NCBI GenBank assembly: GCA_963706905.1
Contig: CAVPNY010000015.1
Location: 310,001-374,000, forward strand
Length of the DNA stretch: 64,000 bases
Origin: CAVPNY01 sp963706905
GTDB lineage: Bacteria; Chloroflexota; Anaerolineae; Anaerolineales; UBA4823
Direction of reading: 5' to 3'
In this document: positions 16,722 through 24,231 of the stretch, piece by piece
How positions within the stretch are numbered: position 1 is the first letter of the stretch
How the letters are laid out: the number at the start of each line of letters is the position of its first letter
Program-made: the position numbers and the translations under genes
Notes under the pieces: generated by a model
Seen by the model: only the letters and a program-made list of their open reading frames with translations
Database searches by the model: none
Told to the model about the DNA's origin: nothing

Positions 16722-19004
16722 ATGGCTGAAGATGCGCAACCGACTTATATCCTGGATGACTTGCCGGCCGAGGTGGATGCGCTGGACTTCCGGCCGTATG
16801 TCGAAGCCCTGGCGGCGATCATCGAATCGCCCAATACGCACACGCCCTTGACCATCGGCGTCTTCGGCGGCTGGGGCTCCGGCAAGACCTCCCTGCTGCG
16901 CATGCTGCGCAAGCGCCTCAAGCCCGGCTACCGGGTGGCCTGGTTCGACGCCTGGAAATACGAGAAAGAGGAAACCTTGTGGCGGGCGCTGCTGCTGCAG
17001 GCGCTGGCGGCGCTCAGGCAGGCGGTTCCGAAGACCCAGAGCGCAGCGGCGAAGAAATCCCTGGCGCAGCTGGACGACCTGGAAGCGGCCCTGTATCGTA
17101 CAGTTGAGCGCGAGGAATTGGGCCGGCTGCAGATCGACGGCAGCAAGCTGGCTACCGGCGTGGCGCAAGGCGTGGTGCAGATCGGGCTGTCCTTCATCCC
17201 GGGTGTCAGCACCCTGACCAAGATGGTCGAAGCCCTGCAAGAGAAGGCCGCCACCGATACCACCCAGAAGATCGTGGAGGCCTTTCAGCGCGAGCACACC
17301 CAGGTGCACATCGACCAGGTGCAGTTCCTGGACCAGTTCCAGGCGCGCTTCAGCCAGCTTGTCGCTGAGCATATCAGCAAGAAGAAGCGCCGCCTGGTGG
17401 TCTTTGTGGATGACCTGGACCGCTGTATGCCGGAGAAAGCGGTCGAGGTGCTGGAGGCGATCAAGCTCTTCCTGGATGTGAAAGACTGCATCTTCCTGTT
17501 GGCGCTCGACCCGCAGGTGATCGCCCGCGGGGTGGAGCTGAAATATCGCGAGCTGGGGCTGGATAGAGGGCTGACCGAGCAAGCCCAGCAGCGCTTCTTG
17601 ATCGAGGGGACGCAGTACCTGGAGAAGATCATCCAGTTGCCTTTCCACCTGCCGCAGATCGACCAGGCCGATATGGATGGCTTTGTGAGCGGGCTGGTGG
17701 GCGCCTGGCCGCACCCGGCCTGCCCGGAGGTGTTCGCCGCCGGGTTGGGGGACAACCCGCGCCAGGTCAAGCGCACGGTGAACGTCTTCCTGCTGCTCTG
17801 GCAATTGGCCGCCGAGCGGCATTTAGAGATGATCAAGCCGGTGCGCCTGGCCAAGGTAGTTGCCGTCCAGCACATCTCTCCGCAGTTCTATGAATTGCTG
17901 AAAGAAAACCCGCGCCTGCTGCGCGACCTGGAGGCCTATTACCGCGCCGAAAGCCTGGCATCTGAGCGAGATCAAGCGCCCTTCGCTTCGCAGGGGAGAG
18001 GGGCTGGTGCCGGCACTGAGCGAAGTCGCAGTGGTGAGGAGGAAAGAGTGGAGCCGCCCCCGGCGCTGGCACCCTTCGTGGGCCGCGCTGCTCTGCGCCG
18101 CGTGCTGACCCTGCACCCGGAGATCGAGGATGCAGGCTTCAGCGACCTGCCGCCGGATGAGATCCGCCAGTACTTCACCCTGGCGCGCCGGGTGGAGACG
18201 CTTAAAGTAAAAGCCGCAGATCAGGTCAGCATCACTTCAGTAGTGCAGATGAGTTTCGAGCCGCAGCTGGTGCGCGTGCCGGCCGGGTCTTTCTTGATGG
18301 GCTCGAGCGCTGCGGATAAAAAAGCCTCAGCAGATGAAAAGCCCCAACATTCAGTAGAGCTGTCAGAATACTGGATCGGCAAGTATCCAATCACCAACCT
18401 GGAATACCAGGCCTTCGTGAAGGAGGCTGGACACTGGGCGCCGAGAGGTTGGGAAGGCCTGGATTATCCGCCGGGCAAGGGCGACCACCCGGTGGTGAAC
18501 GTGTCCTGGGAGGATGCGCAGGCCTATTGCCGCTGGCTGAGCGAGAAGACCAGCAAGCCCTACCGCCTGCCGACCGAGGCCGAGTGGGAGAAGGCAGCCC
18601 GCAGTGCGGATGGGCGTATTTATCCATGGGGAGACATTTTCGAAAAAGAGAAATGTAATACTGAGGAAGCCGGGATCAAGAGCACCACGCCGGTGGGCAA
18701 GTACTCGCCGGCTGGCGACAGCCCGTTTGGCTGCGTTGATATGGCCGGCAACGTGTGGGAGTGGTGCGCTGACCGATATGCAGAAGATGAATATGCGCGC
18801 CGATCAGGCAGCCCGGTTAAGGATCCGCAGGGGCCAGACCAGGGAACAGCGCTGGCGAGGCGGGTGGTGCGGGGCGGCTCCTGGGACGCCGCTATCGTAA
18901 CTACGCCCGCTGCGCCTCCCGCTCCGGGGCCGTCCCAGATGGCTTCTACGGCAATCTGGGTTTCCGGCTGGTCGTCTGCCCCAGTTAATCTTTTGAATTT
19001 CTGA
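16722..19004 (+). CDS. KAP P-loop NTPase fused to FGE-type (C-type-lectin-like) domain
   Basis: A 760-codon frame with AAGGGGAG before the ATG. The KAP NTPase has Walker A G-G-W-G-S-G-K-T-S at 49-57, a W-F-D-A-W-K-Y-E segment typical of KAP, Walker B V-V-F-V-D-D-L-D-R near 225, and small hydrophobic stretches around 145-160. A repeat-derived linker (about 420-440) leads to a formylglycine-generating-enzyme/SUMF1-like domain from about 510: V-P-A-G-S-F-L-M-G, Y-R-L-P-T-E-A-E-W-E, N-V-W-E-W-C-A-D-R. Just after R-G-G-S-W the frame is lost by one missing G. Restored, it continues Y-R-N-Y-A-R-C-A-S-R and G-N-L-G-F-R-L-V-V-C and stops at 18988. Base composition is richer in G+C than its neighbours, suggesting transfer. 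A conflict or sensing role is inferred from domain pairing. Confidence 0.85.
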   Translation: MAEDAQPTYILDDLPAEVDALDFRPYVEALAAIIESPNTHTPLTIGVFGGWGSGKTSLLRMLRKRLKPGYRVAWFDAWKYEKEETLWRALLLQALAALRQAVPKTQSAAAKKSLAQLDDLEAALYRTVEREELGRLQIDGSKLATGVAQGVVQIGLSFIPGVSTLTKMVEALQEKAATDTTQKIVEAFQREHTQVHIDQVQFLDQFQARFSQLVAEHISKKKRRLVVFVDDLDRCMPEKAVEVLEAIKLFLDVKDCIFLLALDPQVIARGVELKYRELGLDRGLTEQAQQRFLIEGTQYLEKIIQLPFHLPQIDQADMDGFVSGLVGAWPHPACPEVFAAGLGDNPRQVKRTVNVFLLLWQLAAERHLEMIKPVRLAKVVAVQHISPQFYELLKENPRLLRDLEAYYRAESLASERDQAPFASQGRGAGAGTERSRSGEEERVEPPPALAPFVGRAALRRVLTLHPEIEDAGFSDLPPDEIRQYFTLARRVETLKVKAADQVSITSVVQMSFEPQLVRVPAGSFLMGSSAADKKASADEKPQHSVELSEYWIGKYPITNLEYQAFVKEAGHWAPRGWEGLDYPPGKGDHPVVNVSWEDAQAYCRWLSEKTSKPYRLPTEAEWEKAARSADGRIYPWGDIFEKEKCNTEEAGIKSTTPVGKYSPAGDSPFGCVDMAGNVWEWCADRYAEDEYARRSGSPVKDPQGPDQGTALARRVVRGGSWDAAIVTTPAAPPAPGPSQMASTAIWVSGWSSAPVNLLNF
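17979..18033. repeat. palindromic repeat units in the KAP-FGE linker
   Basis: Two imperfect palindromes, CCCTTCGCTTCGCAGGG (17979-17995) and CACTGAGCGAAGTCGCAGTG (18014-18033), share the GCGAAG core with units inside the RHS remnant at 56.8-56.95 kb. Here they stay in frame and encode a Gly/Ser/Arg/Glu linker between the two domains. Confidence 0.55.
18870..18985 (+). other. candidate diversity-generating variable region (VR)
   Basis: In the frame that stops at 18988 this is the end of an FGE/C-type-lectin fold: R-G-G-S-W, about 25 variable residues with fixed R-C-A, P-D and F positions, then G-F-R-L-V. This is the layout of DGR variable proteins. Many of the variable codons end in C (TCC, TCC, GCC, GTC, GGC, TAC, GGC), as expected when AAC codons of a template are mutated at adenines. 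A fixed, GC-rich tail (18959-18985) sits where an initiation-of-mutagenic-homing site would lie. No template repeat or reverse transcriptase is present in the window. Confidence 0.5.
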
Positions 19005-19033
19005 GTTCTAACTGCTGGTTTCTGGGGGTGGGG

Positions 19034-19062
19034 GTCTGGGGGCGGGCTTCCCGCCCCCAGAC
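19034..19062. other. perfect GC-rich hairpin downstream of the KAP-FGE gene
   Basis: GTCTGGGGGCGGG (19034-19046) and its exact complement (19050-19062) leave a 3-nt CTT loop. It lies 45 bases after the restored stop at 18988 and 36 bases before the end of the convergent fabL. No T-run follows on either strand. It may be a terminator, or the stem that DGR target genes carry after their homing site. Confidence 0.65.
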
Positions 19063-19098
19063 AGATCAATCCTCTCTGCCCCCTGATCCCCCTGCCCC

Positions 19099-19886
19099 CT
19101 ATTCCCCAGAAAGAGTATAGCCTCCATCCACCACGATCACCTGGCCGCGGATCATCTCCGCCGCCGGGGTGCACAGGAAAGCCACCACCCGGGCAATATC
19201 TTCTGGAGTGACCAGACGCCCTGCAGGGGTGCGGTTGACCGCCCTGGCTCGTAAATCGCGAACGGCAATCGCATCGAAATGCTCCAAAGCTTCGGTTTCG
19301 ACCATTCCCGGTGAGACAGCGTTGACGATGATATTCTTCGGCGCCAGTTCGAATGCCAGGTAACGCGTGATGGCTTCCAGGGCGGCCTTGCTGGCCCCAA
19401 TCACCACGTAATCCGGCAACACCAGCCGCGAGCCAGGACTGGAGATACTGACGATGTACCCGCCGCCGCGACTTTCCATCAGCGGCACGGCGCGCTGAGC
19501 GGCGAAAAGCAGGGCGCGGGCGTTGATGTTCATCGTCCAGTCCCAGCCTTTCGGCTTCTGTTCCAGAGCAGGGCGAATGTAGCCCGAGGCGGCGTTGCTG
19601 ACCAGGATGTCCAGCCCGCCGAAGTTTTTTTCGATTTCTTTAAAAGATGATCCAGGCCTGCATCCGTACCGACATCGGCTTTGACCAGCAGGGCTTGCCG
19701 CCCGTAGGCCAGGATCGCCGCGGCGGTCTCCTCGGCGGGGGCGCGGTTACGAAAGAAGTTGACAATCACATCCGCGCCATCCTGAGCGAAGTGCAAGGCA
19801 ATGGAACGTCCGATGCCGCGACCCGAGCCAGTAACCAGGGCGATCTTACCCGCAAAGGGCAGTTCAGCAGCCAAGATTGTTTCCAT
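19099..19886 (-). pseudogene. fabL: enoyl-ACP reductase III (FabL-type SDR), frameshifted
   Basis: Two minus-strand frames make one SDR of about 262 residues. The first (from ATG 19886) has T-G-S-G-R-G-I-G and D-V-I-V-N-F-F; the second continues N-F-G-G-L-D-I-L-V-S-N-A-A-S-G-Y, M-N-I-N-A-R-A-L-L-F, G-A-S-K-A-A-L-E-A and I-R-G-Q-V-I-V-V-D-G-G-Y. The N-A-A-S-G and D-W-T-M-N-I-N motifs are those of B. subtilis FabL, the NADPH enoyl-ACP reductase of fatty-acid elongation. The shift is a missing base near 19643 (CTTTTAAAG where CTTTTTAAAG is expected). It may be a true lesion or an assembly error. ygfZ, ftsH and fabH/fabF lie upstream on the same strand. Confidence 0.8.
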
Positions 19887-19904
19887 AGTTTCAGAACGGT
19901 TTAT

Positions 19905-19957
19905 CCGCGAATTACACGAATTACGCAAAGAAGAATATTTAGCGGAATTCGTGTAAT
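19905..19957. repeat. inverted repeat with dispersed 18-bp unit
   Basis: ATTACACGAATT (19911-19922) and AATTCGTGTAAT (19946-19957) are perfect 12-bp arms around a 23-nt loop. The left side, CCGCGAATTACACGAATT (19905-19922), recurs exactly at 55550-55567. It sits between fabL and ygfZ. Confidence 0.7.
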
Positions 19958-19964
19958 GTGTGGA

Positions 19965-20936
19965 TTAAAAAGGCAACGAGACAACCGTCGCTGCGAGGCC
20001 ATTGTTATTTCCCAGGGTAACCCGAGTGCCGGGTTGGTCGTAAGGGCGGCGCAGGATGGCCAGGGCGATCGGTCCGAGGCGCGGAGAGATCCCCGCCGAG
20101 GTGATCGTCCCGACCTGGCGCTCCTCCTCAGCAGAGAAGACTTCCTCCCTTGCCTGGACTGGTTGGTTCAAACGCAGCCCGGCTAGCTGGCGGGTCACTT
20201 TATCGTAGGTGATCTGGCGGGCGATCACTTCTTGTCCGGTATAACAGCCTTTGCTGGCTGAGACTGCCCAGCCCAATCCGGCTTCGAGCGGGGTGTATTC
20301 ATCGGTCAATTCCTGCCCTCCCGCAGGCAAACCGGCCTCGATGCGCAGGAGATCGAAGGTTTCATAAGACAGCCTGATTGCACCTGCGCGATCGAGGGAA
20401 GCCAGCAGCGCATGCGCCTGGTTGGATTGGCAAGTCAGGCGGTAACCCAGGCCGCGCTGGATGAAACCCTGCACTAAACCCCCTGCCATCTCCCATGACA
20501 TCACCCTGTTTTCTACTAAGGCTGATTCCATCCCCAGTTGGGCGAGTAAACCTAACGATCCAGGCCCGAGCAGGTCAATCAAAGTCATCTCATGGCTGAG
20601 GTTATCAACAGTTACCTTATCGGTAAAGAAAATGCGACTACGCAAGTATTGATGCGTTGTCCCTCCGTGGCCGGGCAGGGTGATCACAAGCAGGCTATTC
20701 GATTCATCTACCAGAGTGAGCAAGTCCAGGATGCGCGCGGCAGGATTTGTGAGCGCCGATACCGCACAGCTGGCTGGCTCGAGCAGACGGATGTCGTTCG
20801 TGGTCTGGCGTTGCAGAAAATCCAGGCGGTCGGCTCCGCTGATGCTCAGGAAACCGGGGGCTTCCCAGACGTAGTAAGCCGACCCGGAGACGGCGGCTTG
20901 ATATTCCTCAGGAGCAGCTGATTCTTGGGTATCCAT
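19965..20936 (-). CDS. ygfZ: folate-binding protein YgfZ (GcvT-like)
   Basis: A 323-residue protein with the hallmark K-G-C-Y-T-G-Q-E motif near residue 235 and the GcvT-like aminomethyltransferase fold. YgfZ/IBA57 proteins bind tetrahydrofolate and help maintain or repair certain Fe-S enzymes (such as MiaB in E. coli), the conserved cysteine being essential. The protein begins with I-S-G-A-D-R-L-D-F-L-Q-R-Q-T-T-N-D, the typical opening. No ribosome binding site is obvious at ATG 20936. The spacing from ftsH and a terminator between them suggest separate transcription. Confidence 0.9.
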   Translation of the reverse strand: MDTQESAAPEEYQAAVSGSAYYVWEAPGFLSISGADRLDFLQRQTTNDIRLLEPASCAVSALTNPAARILDLLTLVDESNSLLVITLPGHGGTTHQYLRSRIFFTDKVTVDNLSHEMTLIDLLGPGSLGLLAQLGMESALVENRVMSWEMAGGLVQGFIQRGLGYRLTCQSNQAHALLASLDRAGAIRLSYETFDLLRIEAGLPAGGQELTDEYTPLEAGLGWAVSASKGCYTGQEVIARQITYDKVTRQLAGLRLNQPVQAREEVFSAEEERQVGTITSAGISPRLGPIALAILRRPYDQPGTRVTLGNNNGLAATVVSLPF

Positions 20937-20961
20937 AACGGTTTGGCTAAATAAAAAGAGC

Positions 20962-21005
20962 GTGAAACGCTGGACATGAAGGAAAATTCACGTTTTGCGT
21001 TTCAC
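20962..21005 (-). terminator. terminator of ftsH
   Basis: The 9-bp perfect arms GTGAAACGC (20962-20970) and GCGTTTCAC (20997-21005) enclose a 26-nt loop. Read on the minus strand the stem is followed by GCTCTTTTTATTT. It starts 19 bases after the ftsH stop. Confidence 0.75.
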
Positions 21006-21023
21006 CCTCCTTATGAGCAGAAC

Positions 21024-22892
21024 TTAAGCCATGAGCGCTTGCGGGATGGGAGTGCCGCTGATCTTTGGTGCGGGTGGCGGGAAGATTGCCTCAAACTCAT
21101 CACGAGAGATGGTTTCTACCTCTAACAGGCGTTGGGCAACAGCATCCAGCATCTCGCGATACTTGACGAGGATCGCCCGGGCCTGATCATAGGCTTCGCC
21201 AACCAATTTGCGCACTTCTTTATCGATCTGCTCGGCAACTTCTTCAGAATAATCGCGTTGCTCGGAGATCTCGCGGCCGAGGAAGATCAATTCTTCTTTC
21301 TGTCCATAGACCATCGGTCCGAGCTCGTCGCTCATCCCCAGGCGGGTAACCATGGCGCGCGCCATTTTGGTGACGCGTTCCAGGTCATTGGAGGCGCCGG
21401 AGGTGATATCGTCGAAGACAATCTCTTCCGCAGCGCGCCCGCCTAACAAGCCGATCATATCGGCGTAGAGTTTCTTGCGCGACATTAAGGTGCGGTCTTC
21501 TTCCGGCAGCATGATGGTGTAGCCACCAGCCATGCCACGCGCGGTTATGGAGACTTTGTGCACCGGGTCGGCTTCCGGGATGGCGTTGGAAACCACTGCG
21601 TGACCCGCCTCATGGTATGCAACAATGCGTTTTTCCTCTTCATTGATCAGACGGCTCTTGCGTTCAGGTCCCGCAATGACCCGCTCTATCGCTTCCTCCA
21701 GCTCAGGTTGACCGATAACCTTCTTGTTGCGGCGCGCTGCCAGAATAGCAGCTTCGTTTACTAGATTTTCCAGATCAGCGCCTACGAATCCGGGTGTGGA
21801 GCGGGCCAGTACGCCCAGGTCAACATCGGGCCCTAGTGGCTTGCCTTTGATATGCACCTTCATGATCGCCTCCCGGCCGCGCATATCGGGGCGGTCCAGG
21901 ATAACCCGGCGATCGAAGCGGCCCGGACGAAGCAGGGCTGGATCAAGAATATCAGGACGGTTCGTCGCTGCGACGATGATGACATTGGTGTCGGTGTCGA
22001 AACCATCCATCTCAACCAGCATCTGGTTGAGGGTTTGCTCGCGCTCATCGTGGCTCCCCCCCAGACCAGCACCGCGCTGGCGGCCAACGGCGTCGATCTC
22101 GTCGACGAAAACAATGCACGGTGAATGACGCTTGGCCTGGTCAAACAGATCTCTCACGCGGCTTGCGCCAACGCCAACAAACATTTCTACAAATTCCGAG
22201 CCAGAGATAGAGAAGAAGGGCACACCAGCCTCTCCGGAAACAGCCTTGGCCAGCAAGGTTTTCCCGGTGCCAGGAGGCCCCACCAACAGAACGCCTTTGG
22301 GGATGCGGGCGCCCAGCGAGATGAATTTTTCCGGCTCACGCAGGAACTCAACGACTTCCTTTAGCTCTTCCTTAGCTTCCTCGACTCCAGCGACGTCTTC
22401 AAAAGTCACGGAAGGTTGATCGCCAGTGAACATTCGGGCGCGTGATTTACCAAAAGATAATGCGGCGTTATTGCTACCCTGCGCCTGCCGGAAAACGAAC
22501 CAGAAAACGCCTGCTAACAGGACAAAGGGAATTAACCACCCCAGGGCTGTTGCAATGCCTAACCAGGCGCTCGGCGGTTGTATTTCAATCTTGATATTGG
22601 CAGCAGATAAGGCTTCAGTCGTCACCCCAAGCTGGGTTAATTGCTCAACGAGAGTAGCACTGTCTTCCTTGTGCGATACTCGTTCGGTGCCATCAGCGTA
22701 GATCACACGCAACTGATTATCATCCTCGATGATCCGTTTTACATTCCCTTTTTCGATATCCGAGGCAACTTCATTAATAGTAAGCGCATCTTCTGTCGAA
22801 GTTTGTTGTTGGAACTGGTAAACGACCATCGCAATGATGGCGACAAACAGGAGTAAATAAATGATCGATGAACGGTTACGGGTTGGATTCAC
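21024..22892 (-). CDS. ftsH: ATP-dependent zinc metalloprotease FtsH
   Basis: A 622-residue membrane AAA+ protease. Two membrane spans (about 9-26 and 115-132) bracket a small outer domain. The AAA module carries G-P-P-G-T-G-K-T, V-F-V-D-E-I-D-A-V and the A-T-N-R-P-D / L-R-P-G-R-F-D-R arginine-finger region. The zinc site H-E-A-G-H is near residue 425 with a downstream Asp ligand region. FtsH degrades damaged membrane proteins and selected regulators. The start is GTG 22892 with GGAGG six bases upstream. It has its own promoter-like box and terminator, so it is probably monocistronic. Confidence 0.96.
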   Translation of the reverse strand: MNPTRNRSSIIYLLLFVAIIAMVVYQFQQQTSTEDALTINEVASDIEKGNVKRIIEDDNQLRVIYADGTERVSHKEDSATLVEQLTQLGVTTEALSAANIKIEIQPPSAWLGIATALGWLIPFVLLAGVFWFVFRQAQGSNNAALSFGKSRARMFTGDQPSVTFEDVAGVEEAKEELKEVVEFLREPEKFISLGARIPKGVLLVGPPGTGKTLLAKAVSGEAGVPFFSISGSEFVEMFVGVGASRVRDLFDQAKRHSPCIVFVDEIDAVGRQRGAGLGGSHDEREQTLNQMLVEMDGFDTDTNVIIVAATNRPDILDPALLRPGRFDRRVILDRPDMRGREAIMKVHIKGKPLGPDVDLGVLARSTPGFVGADLENLVNEAAILAARRNKKVIGQPELEEAIERVIAGPERKSRLINEEEKRIVAYHEAGHAVVSNAIPEADPVHKVSITARGMAGGYTIMLPEEDRTLMSRKKLYADMIGLLGGRAAEEIVFDDITSGASNDLERVTKMARAMVTRLGMSDELGPMVYGQKEELIFLGREISEQRDYSEEVAEQIDKEVRKLVGEAYDQARAILVKYREMLDAVAQRLLEVETISRDEFEAIFPPPAPKISGTPIPQALMA

Positions 22893-22936
22893 AAATACCT
22901 CCGAAATCGGCGTAAGTATTCGCAGATTTCGAACGA

Positions 22937-22942
22937 ATTATA
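22937..22942 (-). promoter_or_regulatory. -10 box upstream of ftsH
   Basis: Consensus TATAAT on the minus strand, about 45 bases before the GTG start, with a weak TTCACC -35 match 18 bp upstream of it. Confidence 0.45.
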
Positions 22943-23067
22943 CCAATCTATGTCTATGATGGTGAAAAGTATTTCTGACAAATCGCGATTTCTAACACCA
23001 CTCTAACATTCATAGGAGAATCGAAATATGTTGGAGATCTGTTCCAAATTCATTCATCATCCAATGA

Positions 23068-23101
23068 AAAACCCTCCTGCCATTGCCTGGAGGAGGGTTT
23101 T
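23068..23101 (-). terminator. terminator of the fabF-fabH operon
   Basis: AAAACCCTCCT (23068-23078) and AGGAGGGTTTT (23091-23101) form a perfect 11-bp stem with a 12-nt loop. On the minus strand it is followed by a T-run and lies 12 bases after the fabH stop. Confidence 0.9.
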
Positions 23102-23112
23102 GGAAGGTATCC

Positions 23113-24228
23113 TTAGAGAGTATTGCCTCGACCCCAGATCAAGCCTTCCAGTTGACGGCGTATCCGGGAGAGCCATGAGCGCAGGCGTGCCAGCCAACGG
23201 AAACGGCGTGGGCTGACTTTGCGGCGCACTGGGAATGGTCCGCTCCATTTTACCAGGCTTGAACCCCAGGTTAATCCAGCACCGAAGGCCACAAAAACGA
23301 CATTGTCTCCGGGTTTTAGCCGGCCTTGGGTGATTGCTTCACAGGTTGCAATGGGGATAGACGCGGTAGATGTGTTGCCATAGCGTTCCAGGTTGATCAT
23401 GACGCGCTCCATCGGGAAATCCATGCGGTGGACGGCGGCCTCAATGATGCGTTGGTTGGCCTGGTGGGGAACGATCAGTTGGATATCTGCCATTGTCAAT
23501 TGGGCTGCTTCCACAGCTTCCTGGGCAGCCTGGGACATCACCCGGGTGGCGAAGCGGTAGACTTCCCGCCCATTCATCTGGATGTAATGTAAACCTTCAT
23601 AAACCGACTGTAAGGTAGCGGGGTGACGGCTGCCTCCGGCAGGGACAGAGAGTAAATCGCCACCGGAACCATCTGAGCGCATCACACTGGTGAGCACCCC
23701 GCCCGGTTCCTCGCTGGCCTGCAGCACAAACGCCCCGGCTCCATCTCCAAATAAAATGCAGGTATTTCTGTCCTTCCAATTGACCAGGCGCGAAAGCGTC
23801 TCAGAGCCAATCACCAGGGCGTTTTGAATAGCCCCACTTTTGATGGCTTGCGAAGCCAGGGTGAGTGCATAGATAAAGCCGGTGCAGGCTGCAGACAGGT
23901 CAAATGCGCCTGCTTTGGTGGCGCCGATCTGATCCTGGACGATGCAAGCGGTTGCTGGGAAAAGATATTCAGGCGAAGAGGTGGAAACAATGATGAGGTC
24001 AAGCTCAGACGGGCGCAGGCTTGCGACAATTAAAGCTCGTAATGCTGCATCGATTGCCAGCGAAGCTGTGCTCTGGTGTTCACCAGCCACGTGGCGCTCG
24101 CGTATTCCGGTATAACTCACTATCCATTCGTCGGTAGTGTCTACCATCTTGGCCAGATCTTGGTTGGTGATAATCTTTTCTGGGACTGCCATCCCCCACC
24201 CAGTTACATGGGCATAACGTGGACTCAT
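23113..24228 (-). CDS. fabH: beta-ketoacyl-ACP synthase III
   Basis: A 371-residue condensing enzyme that starts fatty-acid synthesis by joining acyl-CoA to malonyl-ACP. The catalytic Cys is in A-A-C-T-G-F (about 113), His in V-P-H-Q-A-N-Q-R (about 252) and Asn in Y-G-N-T-S-T-A-S (about 282). The family usually stops near residue 325; here about 45 extra residues rich in Arg and Trp follow (R-R-K-V-S-P-R-R-F-R-W and later R-S-W-L-S-R-I-R-R), perhaps for membrane association. It begins three bases after the fabF stop, so the two are one operon. No acpP or fabD gene is in the cluster. Confidence 0.93.
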   Translation of the reverse strand: MSPRYAHVTGWGMAVPEKIITNQDLAKMVDTTDEWIVSYTGIRERHVAGEHQSTASLAIDAALRALIVASLRPSELDLIIVSTSSPEYLFPATACIVQDQIGATKAGAFDLSAACTGFIYALTLASQAIKSGAIQNALVIGSETLSRLVNWKDRNTCILFGDGAGAFVLQASEEPGGVLTSVMRSDGSGGDLLSVPAGGSRHPATLQSVYEGLHYIQMNGREVYRFATRVMSQAAQEAVEAAQLTMADIQLIVPHQANQRIIEAAVHRMDFPMERVMINLERYGNTSTASIPIATCEAITQGRLKPGDNVVFVAFGAGLTWGSSLVKWSGPFPVRRKVSPRRFRWLARLRSWLSRIRRQLEGLIWGRGNTL

Positions 24229-24231
24229 CAG

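Noticed and set aside
16554..17822. A 422-codon open frame on the minus strand across the KAP domain
   Set aside because: It is antisense to a clear KAP NTPase, Gln/His/Arg-rich with no family character, and arises from G+C-rich codon use.
18870..18985. A nearby template repeat or reverse transcriptase for the candidate variable region
   Set aside because: I looked for an A-rich near-copy and for RT motifs (such as Y-x-D-D next to a DGR RT) in the window and found none.
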